A stretch of 46,776 bases of DNA, taken from NCBI GenBank assembly GCA_024644345.1, contig JAHELE010000008.1, positions 1 to 46,776 of the forward strand, in the 5' to 3' direction. The notes under the pieces are model-generated. The model was not told where the DNA came from, ran no database searches, and saw only the letters and a program-made list of their open reading frames with translations. The DNA comes from Actinomycetes bacterium (GTDB taxonomy: Bacteria > Actinomycetota > Actinomycetes > JAHEKZ01). This document shows, one piece after another, positions 35,664-45,946 of this stretch; the stretch's first letter is position 1; each line of letters opens with the position of its first letter. The position numbers were made by a program, and so were the translations under genes.

Positions 35664-37406
35664 GTGAGCGACACCACCGACACCATGCCAGCCACCGAGG
35701 GCGCATCCGCCCGTCGTAAGGGCCCGGCCCTGTCCGGCATGGTTCTGGCTGAGCTGCAGACCGTTGCGTCTGGGCTCGGCATCACTGGCACCACCCGGAT
35801 GCGCAAGGGTGAGCTGATCGAGGCGATTCGCGAGAAGCAGGGGCAGTCAGCCCCGGCCCGCTCGACCTCCAGCCGCACCGCATCCCGCGACACCGAGCAG
35901 AAGAACGGTGACGCCCCCCAGACGACCACCGAGGCGAGCGCCGCGGCATCATCAGATGCCGAGCCAGCCCAACGGTCCACCAGAACGCGCAACCGCTCCG
36001 GTGCCGACGAGGCCAAGAACGACCGGGCGCCCAAGAGCGGCCAGCCCGAGAAGAACCGCGACCGGCAGGACCGGAACGACAAGAACGACCGGCAGGACCG
36101 GAACGACAAGAACGACCGGCAGGACCGGAACGACCGTGAGGGGTACGAGGGCGGCCGGAGCAGCCGTCGTCGGCGTCGCGGTCGCGACCGCGACCGGTAC
36201 CGCGACCGTGGAGGTCGTGAGCGATTCGGCGAAGCAGAACCACAGGTCGGTCCCGATGACGTTCTGGTTCCCGTGGCCGGCATCGTCGACGTCCTCGACA
36301 GTTATGCCTTCGTCCGTACCTCCGGCTACCTGCCCGGCTCGAACGACGTCTACATCTCGCTGTCCCAGGTGCGCCGCTACGGCCTACGCCGTGGTGACGC
36401 GGTGACAGGGGCCGTCCGTCAGCCGAAAGAGGGCGAGCGACGCGAGAAGTTCAACGCGTTGGTGCGCCTCGACACGATCAACGGGGCGGAACCGGATGCG
36501 GCGAAGGAGCGTCCCGACTTCAGCAAGCTGACGCCTCTGTACCCGCAGGACCGACTGCGCCTGGAGACCGAGACCGGGCTGCTCACCACGCGAGTGATCG
36601 ACCTGGTGGCCCCGATCGGTAAGGGCCAGCGTGGGCTCATCGTCTCGCCGCCCAAGGCCGGAAAGACCATGGTGCTGCAGGCGATCGCCAACGCGATCAC
36701 GACGAACAATCCTGAAGTTCACCTCATGGTGGTTCTCGTCGACGAGCGTCCTGAAGAGGTCACCGACATGCAGCGCACGGTGAAGGGCGAGGTCATTGCC
36801 TCGACCTTCGACCGTCCGGCCGATGACCACACGACGGTCGCCGAGCTGGCCATCGAACGTGCCAAGCGTCTGGTCGAGCTTGGTCACGATGTCGTCATTC
36901 TGCTCGACTCGATGACGCGCCTCGGCCGCGCCTACAACCTGTCGGCGCCTGCGTCCGGACGCATCCTGTCCGGTGGTGTCGACTCCTCAGCCCTGTACCC
37001 ACCGAAGCGCTTCTTCGGGGCAGCCCGCAACATCGAGGACGGCGGCTCGTTGACCATCTTGGCGACCGCCCTGGTCGAAACCGGGTCGAAGATGGACGAG
37101 GTCATCTTCGAGGAGTTCAAGGGCACCGGAAACATGGAGCTCAAGCTCGACCGCAGACTCGCTGACAAGCGGGTGTTCCCGGCCGTCGACGTCGACGCGT
37201 CCGGAACCCGTAAGGAAGAGCTGCTCCTGGCGTCCGATGAGCTCAAGGTGGTCTGGAGCCTGCGCCGAGTGCTGCATGCCCTCGAGTCGCAGCAGGCCCT
37301 CGAGCTGCTGCTGTCCAAGCTGAAAGAGACAACGAGCAACACCGAGTTCCTGCTCCAGGTCCAGAAGACCACACCGGGAGCGATGCTCAGTGAGGACGCC
37401 GACTAG
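35664..37406 (+). CDS. rho: Transcription termination factor Rho with low-complexity N-terminal insertion
   Basis: [32 protein letters not shown] Walker [32 protein letters not shown] start with GGAAGG SD. Confidence 0.95.
   Translation: MSDTTDTMPATEGASARRKGPALSGMVLAELQTVASGLGITGTTRMRKGELIEAIREKQGQSAPARSTSSRTASRDTEQKNGDAPQTTTEASAAASSDAEPAQRSTRTRNRSGADEAKNDRAPKSGQPEKNRDRQDRNDKNDRQDRNDKNDRQDRNDREGYEGGRSSRRRRRGRDRDRYRDRGGRERFGEAEPQVGPDDVLVPVAGIVDVLDSYAFVRTSGYLPGSNDVYISLSQVRRYGLRRGDAVTGAVRQPKEGERREKFNALVRLDTINGAEPDAAKERPDFSKLTPLYPQDRLRLETETGLLTTRVIDLVAPIGKGQRGLIVSPPKAGKTMVLQAIANAITTNNPEVHLMVVLVDERPEEVTDMQRTVKGEVIASTFDRPADDHTTVAELAIERAKRLVELGHDVVILLDSMTRLGRAYNLSAPASGRILSGGVDSSALYPPKRFFGAARNIEDGGSLTILATALVETGSKMDEVIFEEFKGTGNMELKLDRRLADKRVFPAVDVDASGTRKEELLLASDELKVVWSLRRVLHALESQQALELLLSKLKETTSNTEFLLQVQKTTPGAMLSEDAD
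36062..36134 (+). repeat. 27-bp perfect tandem repeat (~2.7 copies) inside rho
   Basis: CCGGCAGGACCGGAACGACAAGAACGA at 36062 and 36089, third partial copy at 36116; encodes DRQDRNDKN repeats. Confidence 0.92.
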
Positions 37407-37559
37407 CTCCACCTGCGAGGCCTGGCCGGCGGGGGAATGGTGTCGGCCCGGGCCGCGTTTGGGTGGACGCCACTGCCAGTGGCACAATCTCTGTCGGATC
37501 CGGTTCACGGCGTGGTCATTCTCGATCGAGTCGACCCGGATCCCTGATGAGGAGAATCC

Positions 37560-37766
37560 ATGAAGCCCGATATTCACCCCACCTACGTTCCGACCGAGGT
37601 CACGTGTACCTGCGGCGAGACCTTCGTCACGCGCAGCACGGCTGAGAACGGATCGATCCACGCCGAGACCTGCTCGAAGTGCCACCCGTTCTACACCGGC
37701 AAGCAGCGCATCCTCGACACCGGCGGCCGGGTCGCCCGCTTCGAGAAGCGGTACGGCAAGAAGTAG
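37560..37766 (+). CDS. rpmE: 50S ribosomal protein L31 (Zn-binding C+ type)
   Basis: [27 protein letters not shown]...[31 protein letters not shown]. Confidence 0.96.
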   Translation: MKPDIHPTYVPTEVTCTCGETFVTRSTAENGSIHAETCSKCHPFYTGKQRILDTGGRVARFEKRYGKK

Positions 37767-37840
37767 CGTCACGATCGACGCCGTGGGCCATGGCCTGCGG
37801 CGTCGTCGTCGTTTGTGCCCCCCCACCTCCAGGAGAGCCG

Positions 37841-38914
37841 ATGTTCGACCAGGTTGAAGCGCTGGTCGACGAGTACGCCGACCTGGAACGGCAGCTCGCC
37901 GACCCGAGCGTCCACGCCGATGCCGGACGTGCTCGCACCTTGGGGCGTCGCTATGCCGAACTGGGTCCGATCGTGTCGACCTACCAGCGCTGGCGCGAGC
38001 TCGGAGGCGACGCCGACGCCGCCCGTGAGCTGGCTGGCGAGGACGCTGCCTTCGCGGACGAGGCCGGCCGGCTTGATGACGAGCGCGCCCTGGTCGGTGA
38101 GCAGCTCGCCGCTCTGCTGGTGCCCCGCGACCCGGCCGACGACAAGGACGTCATCCTCGAGGTCAAGGCAGGCGAGGGGGGCGACGAGTCGGCGCTCTTC
38201 GCGGGCGACCTGCTGCGCATGTACCTCCGGTTCGCCGAGCGCCAGGGTTGGAAGGCTGAGGTCCTGGATGCGCAGGAGTCCGATCTCGGCGGCTACAAGG
38301 ATGTGTCGGTCGCGATCAAGGCAAAGGGTTCGGTTGCGCCAGGGGCGGGCGTCTGGGCCAACCTGAAGTACGAGGGTGGCGTCCACCGCGTCCAGCGGGT
38401 GCCGGTGACCGAGAGTCAAGGGCGGATCCACACCAGCGCAGCCGGTGTGCTCGTGCTGCCCGAGGCGGAGGACGTCGAGGTAGACGTGGATCCCAATGAT
38501 CTCCGGATCGACGTCTACCGCAGCAGCGGTCCGGGCGGGCAGAGCGTCAACACCACTGACTCAGCAGTGCGGATCACGCATCTGCCGACGGGCATCGTGG
38601 TCAGCTGTCAGAACGAGAAGTCGCAGCTGCAGAACCGTGAGCAGGCGCTGCGTATTCTTCGCGCGCGCCTGCTGGCGGCTAAGCAGGAAGAGGCCGATCG
38701 CGAGGCGTCCGAGGCGCGCCGATCCCAGGTACGGACCGTTGACCGGTCAGAGCGCATCCGCACGTACAACTTTGCCGAGAACCGAATCTCTGACCATCGA
38801 GTCGGGTTCAAGGCGTACAACCTCGATCAGGTGCTCGATGGCGACCTCACCGCAGTCGTCGACGCCTGTAAGCGAGCCGATCGCGAGGCAGAGCTGTCAG
38901 GAGGTGCGGGGTGA
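37841..38914 (+). CDS. prfA: Peptide chain release factor 1
   Basis: Contains the GGQ motif ([27 protein letters not shown]). Confidence 0.96.
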   Translation: MFDQVEALVDEYADLERQLADPSVHADAGRARTLGRRYAELGPIVSTYQRWRELGGDADAARELAGEDAAFADEAGRLDDERALVGEQLAALLVPRDPADDKDVILEVKAGEGGDESALFAGDLLRMYLRFAERQGWKAEVLDAQESDLGGYKDVSVAIKAKGSVAPGAGVWANLKYEGGVHRVQRVPVTESQGRIHTSAAGVLVLPEAEDVEVDVDPNDLRIDVYRSSGPGGQSVNTTDSAVRITHLPTGIVVSCQNEKSQLQNREQALRILRARLLAAKQEEADREASEARRSQVRTVDRSERIRTYNFAENRISDHRVGFKAYNLDQVLDGDLTAVVDACKRADREAELSGGAG

Positions 38915-39792
38915 AGGTGATGGCCACTCGACCCGGCTCCTCCTCACGGGGGCGACAGCTCCGAGATGCCCTGCACTCGGCTCAGCAGCGACTCGAGGCC
39001 TCGGGGGTCGCGTCTCCCCGGGGCGACGCTGAGCTACTGGCCGCCCATCTGCTGGGGGTTGGTAGGTCTGAGCTGTGGCGCCATCTGGAATCACCGGTTC
39101 CCGCGGGTTTCGACGATCTGGTTGCCGGTCGGTCCGATCGGATCCCCCTGCAGCACTTGACGGGTTGGGCCTACTTCCGGACGGTTGCCCTGGCGGTCGG
39201 ACCAGGCGTGTTCTCGCCGCGGCCCGAGACCGAGGTTGTCGTCGGTCGGGCGCTCGAGCTTCTGGGCGACAGCGATCCGGTCGAACCGACGGTGATCGAC
39301 CTGTGCGCCGGTTCCGGCGCTATCGCCGCTGCCCTTTCGGTGGAGGCCCCCGCGGCCCAGGTGCATGCTGTCGAGCGCGACCCCGGTGCCGGCCCCTGGC
39401 TGGTTCGGAACGCTGACGTTCACGGTTTCACCGCGCACCTGGCAGATATCGACGGCTGTCTGCCGGAGCTCGACGCGGCCGCCGACCTGGTCGTGGCCAA
39501 CCCGCCCTACATCCCCGAGGGATCAGTCCCGCGCGATCCGGAGGTAGCACGCTTCGACCCTGCCGTTGCCCTGTACTCAGGAGCAGACGGGCTCGAACAC
39601 ACGCGCCTGGTCGAGCGCGCCGCCGCTCGGCTCCTGCGTCCTGGGGGATGGGTCGTGGTCGAGCACGGGGATCAGCAGGGGCAGTCGGTTCCGGCGATCT
39701 TCGCCGACCAGGATGTGTGGACCGACGTGGCAGACCACGTGGATCTGGCTGGCCGCGATCGATACGTCACGGCTCGGCGTGCGGTGAACTGA
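38911..39792 (+). CDS. prmC: Release factor glutamine methyltransferase
   Basis: [37 protein letters not shown] (NPPY). Confidence 0.94.
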   Translation: MKVMATRPGSSSRGRQLRDALHSAQQRLEASGVASPRGDAELLAAHLLGVGRSELWRHLESPVPAGFDDLVAGRSDRIPLQHLTGWAYFRTVALAVGPGVFSPRPETEVVVGRALELLGDSDPVEPTVIDLCAGSGAIAAALSVEAPAAQVHAVERDPGAGPWLVRNADVHGFTAHLADIDGCLPELDAAADLVVANPPYIPEGSVPRDPEVARFDPAVALYSGADGLEHTRLVERAAARLLRPGGWVVVEHGDQQGQSVPAIFADQDVWTDVADHVDLAGRDRYVTARRAVN

Positions 39793-40442
39793 TGCCTCGC
39801 TTCCGCTGCGCGCGTGAGGACGAGCGCCGCCGTGGAATTGACCGGGCCATCGCGGCCGCCGGTCGTCACCAGCTGGTCGTGTTTGCGACTGAGACCTCCT
39901 ACGCCGTGGCCTGCGACGCCTTCTCGCCGGTCGGCGTCGAGCGGCTCAACGCGGCCAAGGGTCGTGTCGCCGCCGACGCCCTCCCGGTCATGGTGGGGTC
40001 GGTGAAGGCTGCACGCGCCTTGATCGGAACGCTGTCACGTCAGGGAGAGGCGCTGATCGAGGGTTTCTGGCCCGGTCCCCTCACCGCCGTCTGCGACCAG
40101 CAGTCGACGCTGCACTGGGACATCGGTGGTGACGGCCGACTTGTTGCCGTTCGGATGCCGCTGCATCCCGTCGCGCTTGCGGTGCTGCAGGGAGTGGGAC
40201 CCATGGCGGTCGTGGCAGCCAACCGTGTCGGCGAAGCCGTTCCTCGTACCTGTGACGATGCCGAGGCCCAGCTGGGCTCGACGGTGTCGGTGTACCTGGA
40301 CGCGGGCTCCCTACCTGAGGGCCCGCCGTCCACGGTCGTCGACCTGACCGATCGAGAGCCCAGGCTGCTGCGTGCCGGCGCCTTTCCCAGCATCCTGCTT
40401 CGCGAGGTCGCACCCGACCTGGTCGACGAGGAGCAGCAATGA
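39792..40442 (+). CDS. Sua5/YciO/YrdC/TsaC family protein (divergent motifs)
   Basis: FATETSYAVACDAFS...AAKGRVAADALPVMVG...GFWPGPLTAV...AVRMPLHP; position after prmC. Confidence 0.82.
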   Translation: MPRFRCAREDERRRGIDRAIAAAGRHQLVVFATETSYAVACDAFSPVGVERLNAAKGRVAADALPVMVGSVKAARALIGTLSRQGEALIEGFWPGPLTAVCDQQSTLHWDIGGDGRLVAVRMPLHPVALAVLQGVGPMAVVAANRVGEAVPRTCDDAEAQLGSTVSVYLDAGSLPEGPPSTVVDLTDREPRLLRAGAFPSILLREVAPDLVDEEQQ

Positions 40443-41044
40443 GCACGTCCGGTGTGCACGTCCTGGCCGTCTGCACCGGAAACATCTGCCGGTCCCCGAT
40501 GATGGAACGCATCCTGCGTGACGGGTTCGCCCGACACGGCGCAGGCGACCTCTTCAGCGTGACGAGCGCCGGAACGTGGGCCCAGCCCGGTGAGCCGATG
40601 CAGCCGTTTGCCGAGGCGACTCTGGTCGAACGGGGCCTGGACCCGTCCGGTTTTGGCTCGCAGCGGGTGACCGAGCAGGCGATCCAGTCGGCAGACCTGG
40701 TGCTGACCGCGACTTTGGAGCACCGCAGCGTCGTCGTCGGGCTGGTCCCTGGCGCCGTCCGGCAAACGTTCACGTTGCTGGAGTTGGCTCGGGTCGCCCT
40801 CGCCGTTCCGCCAGCGCCGGTCCTCAAGGACGGGTCGCGTGCCGATGAAGTCCGACGGGCGATCGCGTGGGCGGCCCAGATGCGTGGCGCCACCGCACGG
40901 TCTGCCGAGGACACGGACGATCTCGAGGACCCCCTTGGGGCACCCCAGGACGTCTACCGGGCCAGGGCGGCCCAGATCACTGCCGCAGTAGACCAGGTCG
41001 TTCCATTTCTGATCGGGGCAGAGCCGGGTCGCGAGTCTGGCTAG
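40439..41044 (+). CDS. Low-molecular-weight protein-tyrosine-phosphatase family protein
   Basis: VLAVCTGNICRSPMMERIL (CxxxxxR(S)) active site; ATGA-type overlap with the Sua5-like gene. Confidence 0.87.
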   Translation: MSTSGVHVLAVCTGNICRSPMMERILRDGFARHGAGDLFSVTSAGTWAQPGEPMQPFAEATLVERGLDPSGFGSQRVTEQAIQSADLVLTATLEHRSVVVGLVPGAVRQTFTLLELARVALAVPPAPVLKDGSRADEVRRAIAWAAQMRGATARSAEDTDDLEDPLGAPQDVYRARAAQITAAVDQVVPFLIGAEPGRESG

Positions 41045-41092
41045 AGTGAACCGCGTTGTCCGACGCACGCCGGCCGTTCGCGGGAGATCAGC

Positions 41093-42382
41093 ATGAGCAG
41101 CACGCAGTACTGGGGCCCGAACTTCGACGCCCTGCAAGAGACCGACCCGGAGATCGCTGCTGTCGTCCTCGACGAGCTCGACCGTCTCCGCAGTGGGCTA
41201 CAGCTCATCGCCAGCGAGAACTTCACCTCACCGGCGGTTCTTGCGGCGACCGGTTCGACCCTGTCGAACAAGTACGCCGAGGGGTATCCGGGACGCCGCT
41301 ACTACGGCGGCTGCGCGGATGTGGATATCGCCGAGGAGATCGGCATCGCCCGGGCCAAGGAGCTCTTCGGCGCCGACCATGCCAACCTGCAACCGCACTC
41401 GGGGGCTTCGGCCAACCTGGCGGTGTACGCGGCCCTGCTCAAGCCGGGCGACACCGTTCTGGCCATGGACCTCAAGCACGGCGGACACCTCACCCACGGA
41501 TCCCCGGTCAACTTCTCTGGCCAGTGGTTCACCAATGTCTCCTACGGCGTGTCTGAAGGCTCGGAGACCATCGACTACGACCACGTGCGCGCACAGGCGC
41601 GTGAGCACCGCCCGAAGATGATCATCGCCGGAGCCACGGCCTACCCGCGGCTGATCGACTTCGCGGCCTTCCGTGAGATCGCCGACGAGGTGGGCGCCTA
41701 CCTGATGGTCGACGCGGCGCACTTCATCGGCCTCGTCGCGGGAAAGGCGATTCCGTCGCCAGTGCCCTACGCCGACGTCGTGTCGTTCACCACGCACAAG
41801 GTGCTCCGAGGCCCACGTGGCGGAATGATCCTGTGCCGCGATGAGCTCGCGGCAAAGATCGACAAGGCTGTTTTCCCCTTCCTGCAGGGCGGGCCGCTGA
41901 TGCACGTCGTCGCTGCCAAGGCAGTGGCGTTGAAGGAGGCGGCATCACCTGAGTACCAGGAGTACGCCCGGCAGGTGATCGCCAATGCGCAGGCGCTCGT
42001 CGAGGGTCTTGCCGAAGACGGCATGCGTGCGGTGTCGGGTGGCACCGACACCCATCTGGCGCTGATCGACCTTCGCGCCGTTGGCGTGACAGGTCGCGAC
42101 GCCGAAACACGCTGTGACGCCGCCCGAATCACCTTGAACAAGAACGCCATCCCGTTCGACCCCGAGAAGCCCATGGTCGCGTCCGGGATACGGGTGGGTA
42201 CACCCTCGGTCACGACCCAGGGCATGGGCGGCGAGCAGATGAAGGACGTCGCGGCGTTGATCGGTCGCGCCGTCCGCGCCGACGTCGACACCGACTCAGG
42301 ACGCGCCGAGATCGAGCAGGTGGCCGACGAGGTCTCGGCCCTGGTCTCGAAGTTCCCCGCGTACCCCGACCCTTCGGCGTAG
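41093..42382 (+). CDS. glyA: Serine hydroxymethyltransferase
   Basis: [55 protein letters not shown]. Confidence 0.96.
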   Translation: MSSTQYWGPNFDALQETDPEIAAVVLDELDRLRSGLQLIASENFTSPAVLAATGSTLSNKYAEGYPGRRYYGGCADVDIAEEIGIARAKELFGADHANLQPHSGASANLAVYAALLKPGDTVLAMDLKHGGHLTHGSPVNFSGQWFTNVSYGVSEGSETIDYDHVRAQAREHRPKMIIAGATAYPRLIDFAAFREIADEVGAYLMVDAAHFIGLVAGKAIPSPVPYADVVSFTTHKVLRGPRGGMILCRDELAAKIDKAVFPFLQGGPLMHVVAAKAVALKEAASPEYQEYARQVIANAQALVEGLAEDGMRAVSGGTDTHLALIDLRAVGVTGRDAETRCDAARITLNKNAIPFDPEKPMVASGIRVGTPSVTTQGMGGEQMKDVAALIGRAVRADVDTDSGRAEIEQVADEVSALVSKFPAYPDPSA

Positions 42383-42430
42383 CCTGCCGAGCGGGGCTGT
42401 CCGGCCCCGAAGAAGAAGAGGGGCTGTGCC

Positions 42431-43519
42431 GTGCGCGAGTACCTGCTGGTTCTGCTCGCAGCAGCCGCGGTCACTTACGCCACGGTGCCAGTCGTCCGCT
42501 GGTACGCCGTGCGGTGGAACGTGATGGCAGAGATCCGCGACCGCGATGTGCATGACGTTCCCATCCCACGGCTGGGCGGCGTCGCCATGTACCTCGGATT
42601 CCTCACCGGCATGCTGGTCGCCAGCCGGCTGGGTTTCGTGTCGGCGGTGTTCACCGAGTCCCGGGACGCCTGGGCCGTCATCGCGGGCGGAACGCTGATC
42701 TTCCTGGTCGGGGTGGTCGACGACATCTGGGGACTCGATGCCCTGACCAAGGCGGCCGGCCAGATCATCGCTGCCGGTGTCATGGTGCTGCTGGGTGTTC
42801 AGCTGCTCTGGCTGCCGTTCAACGGAGTGACGGTGCTGCCCTACAACGCCAGCGTCATCTTGACGGTGCTTCTCGTCGTCGTGACGGTGAACGCGATCAA
42901 CTTCGTCGATGGGCTGGACGGCCTGGCCGCCGGAATCATCGGCATCGGATCGCTGGGGTTCTTCGCCTTCGCCTACCTGCTCTCGGTCGACAGCGGCATC
43001 GACCGGGCCACGACGGCGGCGCTCCTGTCGACCGTGCTCGCCGGGATCTGTGCCGGCTTCCTGCCACACAACTTCAACCCGGCCCGCATCTTCATGGGTG
43101 ACTCCGGCTCGATGCTGGCCGGCCTGCTGCTCTCGGCGTCCGTGATCACCCTCACCGGCAAGATCGACCCCTACTCGGTCGATGATGCGGCGCTGCTTCC
43201 CGCTCTGATGCCGCTCCTGCTGCCATTTGCGGTGCTGGCCGTTCCGCTGATCGACCTCCTGCTGGCCGTCGTGCGGCGGACCCGGGCGAGACGGTCACCC
43301 TTTGCGCCCGACAAGCAGCATCTGCACCATCGTCTTCTCGAGATTGGACACAGTCAGCGTCAGGCAGTCCTGGTCATGTACCTCTGGGCAGCCGCTCTGG
43401 CGCTGGGTGCCGCCGTCGCCGCTCATGTCAGTGTCCGGGCCGGGCTGCTGACCAGCGCGGGCATCGCGTTCCTGGCGGTGGTCGCCACCCGCAGTCCGCG
43501 CCGGGCGTCGTCGTCGTGA
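42431..43519 (+). CDS. Undecaprenyl-phosphate GlcNAc-1-phosphate transferase (MraY/WecA family)
   Basis: DVPIPRLGGVAMYLGF, VVDDIWGLDALTKAAGQ, NAINFVDGLDGLAAG, FNPARIFMGDSGSMLAG. Confidence 0.9.
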   Translation: MREYLLVLLAAAAVTYATVPVVRWYAVRWNVMAEIRDRDVHDVPIPRLGGVAMYLGFLTGMLVASRLGFVSAVFTESRDAWAVIAGGTLIFLVGVVDDIWGLDALTKAAGQIIAAGVMVLLGVQLLWLPFNGVTVLPYNASVILTVLLVVVTVNAINFVDGLDGLAAGIIGIGSLGFFAFAYLLSVDSGIDRATTAALLSTVLAGICAGFLPHNFNPARIFMGDSGSMLAGLLLSASVITLTGKIDPYSVDDAALLPALMPLLLPFAVLAVPLIDLLLAVVRRTRARRSPFAPDKQHLHHRLLEIGHSQRQAVLVMYLWAAALALGAAVAAHVSVRAGLLTSAGIAFLAVVATRSPRRASSS

Positions 43520-43968
43520 CACAGCGGCCGGCCGCTCTTCGCGAGCTCCCGGGGCGGTACTTCTGGCGGGCCGCCTGGCCGACGCTGGTCGCCATCGCTG
43601 TCGCGGTGGTGCCGGCCCAGGTGACGGACGGCGCCGGGGCGTCGGCCGGGGTGGTTGTCGGTGGTGCGATCGTGCTGGCCTTCTTCGGGCTCGACCTGCT
43701 TGTGATGCGGATCACCACCGGGTGGGAGCCAGCTACCACCTTCCTGGTGGTGATGTTCGAGTACCTCGGCAAGATCATCGCCCTGGCCGTCGCCCTCGCC
43801 GCTCTCCGTGGCCAGGACGCCGTGGACAGCTGGTGGGTGGGGATCGGGGTGGCCGTCTCGGCGGTCGTCTTCCTGGTGGCGCTGGTCGTGGCCTACCTAC
43901 GGATTCCCACGTTTGTCGTCGAACCGGCCGATCCGGGCCCGCCACGCAACGACTCGCACTCGACGTGA
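43516..43968 (+). CDS. Small membrane protein, AtpI-like
   Basis: Four hydrophobic segments; position directly upstream of the ATP synthase genes. Confidence 0.6.
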   Translation: MTQRPAALRELPGRYFWRAAWPTLVAIAVAVVPAQVTDGAGASAGVVVGGAIVLAFFGLDLLVMRITTGWEPATTFLVVMFEYLGKIIALAVALAALRGQDAVDSWWVGIGVAVSAVVFLVALVVAYLRIPTFVVEPADPGPPRNDSHST

Positions 43969-44040
43969 TCAGCCTCACCCTGCGACCCCCCGGCCTCAGT
44001 TGGTGCTGGGCTCCGCCCGACTGCTAGGGTCCGGAAACCG

Positions 44041-44313
44041 ATGGGCCAGGATGAACGCCCGCATTCGGCGCGACACGACGCCGCGGCGGACACAGGCGCT
44101 TGGGACATCGTCGCCTACTTGCTCTCCGGGATGTTGCTCTGGGGTGGCGCCGGGTGGCTGCTCGACCGATGGCTGGGCCTACGGCTCTTCCTTCCGATCG
44201 GGCTGCTGTTCGGAACCGGGCTCGCGCTCTATCTCATCTTTGTGAGGTACGGACGCGCCCCGGAGCCGCCTGCCGAGTTGCCTGACGGAGAACCCGACGG
44301 CTCGAGCCGCTGA
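44041..44313 (+). CDS. AtpZ/AtpI family protein
   Basis: AWDIVAYLLSGMLLWGGAGWLLDRWLGLRLFLPIGLLFGTGLALYLIFVRYG. Confidence 0.7.
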   Translation: MGQDERPHSARHDAAADTGAWDIVAYLLSGMLLWGGAGWLLDRWLGLRLFLPIGLLFGTGLALYLIFVRYGRAPEPPAELPDGEPDGSSR

Positions 44314-44325
44314 AAGGAGCCTTCG

Positions 44326-45117
44326 TTGAGCCTGGTGGTGCTCGCCGAAGAAGGAGAGGGGTACACCCCTCCCGGATCGGGTGACTTCAAACTTCCTCCA
44401 CTCGTCGACAATCTCGAGTGGTTCACCAAGCCCTACCTGATGGCGTTGGTCTCGGTCGGGATCCTGGTCGCGCTGTTCTACTTCGCCGCTCGCCGACCCC
44501 AGCTGGTACCGAGCCGTCTGCAGTTCGCCGGTGAAGGCATCTACGGCTTCGTTCGTCGCGACCTCGCCCGCGACATCATCGGTTCAAACGACTTCTTGAA
44601 GTTCTTGCCGCTGATCTTCTCGCTCTTCATCTTCATCGCCCTGAACAACGTCTTCGGGATCATCCCGTTCATCCAGTTCCCCACGATGTCGCTGATCGGG
44701 TTCCCGATCGCGCTGACCTTGATCGTGTGGATCACCTACAACTGGGTGGGCATGCGGCGCCAAGGCGTCGTCGGCTACTTCAAGAACATGATGTTCCCAC
44801 CCGGTGTACCCAGCTGGGTCTACATCCTGCTGGCGCCGCTCGAGCTGGTCTCCACGGTGTTCGTTCGCCCGCTCACACTCTCACTTCGTCTCTTCGCGAA
44901 CATGTTCGCTGGTCACCTGCTGCTGATCGTCTTCATCCTCGGCGGCGAGTACATGCTGGTCGAGGGCGAAGGCGTGGTGAAGGTGCTGAGCATCGGTGCC
45001 TTCGCGATGGGCATCGTCATGACGTTCTTCGAGCTCTTGGTCCAGCTCCTGCAGGCTTACATCTTTGCTCTGCTCACCGCCCTGTACATCGCTGGAGCGA
45101 TGAGTGAAGAGCACTAA
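44326..45117 (+). CDS. atpB: F0F1 ATP synthase subunit A
   Basis: FVRPLTLSLRLFANMFAGHLLL; TTG start with GAAAGGAG SD. Confidence 0.95.
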   Translation: MSLVVLAEEGEGYTPPGSGDFKLPPLVDNLEWFTKPYLMALVSVGILVALFYFAARRPQLVPSRLQFAGEGIYGFVRRDLARDIIGSNDFLKFLPLIFSLFIFIALNNVFGIIPFIQFPTMSLIGFPIALTLIVWITYNWVGMRRQGVVGYFKNMMFPPGVPSWVYILLAPLELVSTVFVRPLTLSLRLFANMFAGHLLLIVFILGGEYMLVEGEGVVKVLSIGAFAMGIVMTFFELLVQLLQAYIFALLTALYIAGAMSEEH

Positions 45118-45159
45118 TCGGACGGCGCACCCCGCGCTCGCCATCGAAAGGATCAGGTA

Positions 45160-45363
45160 ATGGAAGGCACGCTCAACGCGGTCGGTTATGGCCTCGCCGC
45201 GATCGGCCCCGGTATCGGCGTCGGTCTCATCTTCGCTGCATACATCCAGGGTGTCGCGCGTCAGCCCGAGGCTCGCTCGGTGCTGCAGCCGATCGCCTTC
45301 CTGGGCTTCGCCCTGGCAGAGGCACTTGCCCTGTTCGGTCTGGTCCTCGCGTTCGTTCTCTGA
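45160..45363 (+). CDS. atpE: F0F1 ATP synthase subunit C
   Basis: [30 protein letters not shown]...[19 protein letters not shown]. Confidence 0.96.
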   Translation: MEGTLNAVGYGLAAIGPGIGVGLIFAAYIQGVARQPEARSVLQPIAFLGFALAEALALFGLVLAFVL

Positions 45364-45394
45364 CGCATCCAGACCACTGACGAACGGATAGCTC

Positions 45395-45946
45395 ATGGAC
45401 ACGCTGCTCGTGGTGAGAGCCGCCGGCGAAGACCCCAACCCGCTGGTCCCGCATGTTGCGGAGATCATCGTGGGGCTGATCGCCTTCGGCATCCTCTACT
45501 ACTTCGTCGCCAAGTTCGTCGTTCCTCGGTTCGAGAAGGCTTTCGCCGAACGCACCGAGGCGATCGAGGGCGGCCTGGCCAAGGCCGAGGTCGCCCAGGC
45601 CCAGGCTGCGGCCGCGCTGGAGCAGTACCAGGCGCAGCTGGCTGACGCACGTGGTGAGGCTGGCCAGATCCGCGAGGAGGCCCGCGCCCAGGGTGCGGCG
45701 ATCCTCGCAGAGATGCGCCAGCAGGCCCAGGCTGAGTCAGATCGTCTGGTCGCCGGCGCGCAGGCGCAGATCGAGGCGGAGCGAGCTGCTGCGGTTGCAT
45801 CGCTGCACGCCGAGGTCGGCACCTTGGCGAGCGAGCTGGCCGAGAAGATCGTCGGCGAATCGCTGTCCGACGACGAGCGGCAGCAGCGCGTCATCGACCG
45901 GTTCATCGCCGACCTCGAGAACCAGCCCTCCGGGCGGGCCACCTGA
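45395..45946 (+). CDS. atpF: F0F1 ATP synthase subunit B
   Basis: N-terminal TM followed by long Ala/Glu/Gln-rich coiled coil; gene order. Confidence 0.93.
   Translation: MDTLLVVRAAGEDPNPLVPHVAEIIVGLIAFGILYYFVAKFVVPRFEKAFAERTEAIEGGLAKAEVAQAQAAAALEQYQAQLADARGEAGQIREEARAQGAAILAEMRQQAQAESDRLVAGAQAQIEAERAAAVASLHAEVGTLASELAEKIVGESLSDDERQQRVIDRFIADLENQPSGRAT

Noticed and set aside
35582-35664. Short ATG ORF just upstream of rho as a leader peptide
   Set aside because: Runs out of frame into rho with no good SD and Arg/His-rich composition; not supportable
36062-36134. Possible CRISPR-like or minisatellite array
   Set aside because: Head-to-tail identical 27-mers without spacers, in frame within rho; a coding tandem repeat
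42393-42408. GGGGC-TGTCCG-GCCCC hairpin after glyA as a terminator
   Set aside because: Short stem, no T-tract, and followed 22 nt later by the co-directional wecA-like gene; not enough evidence
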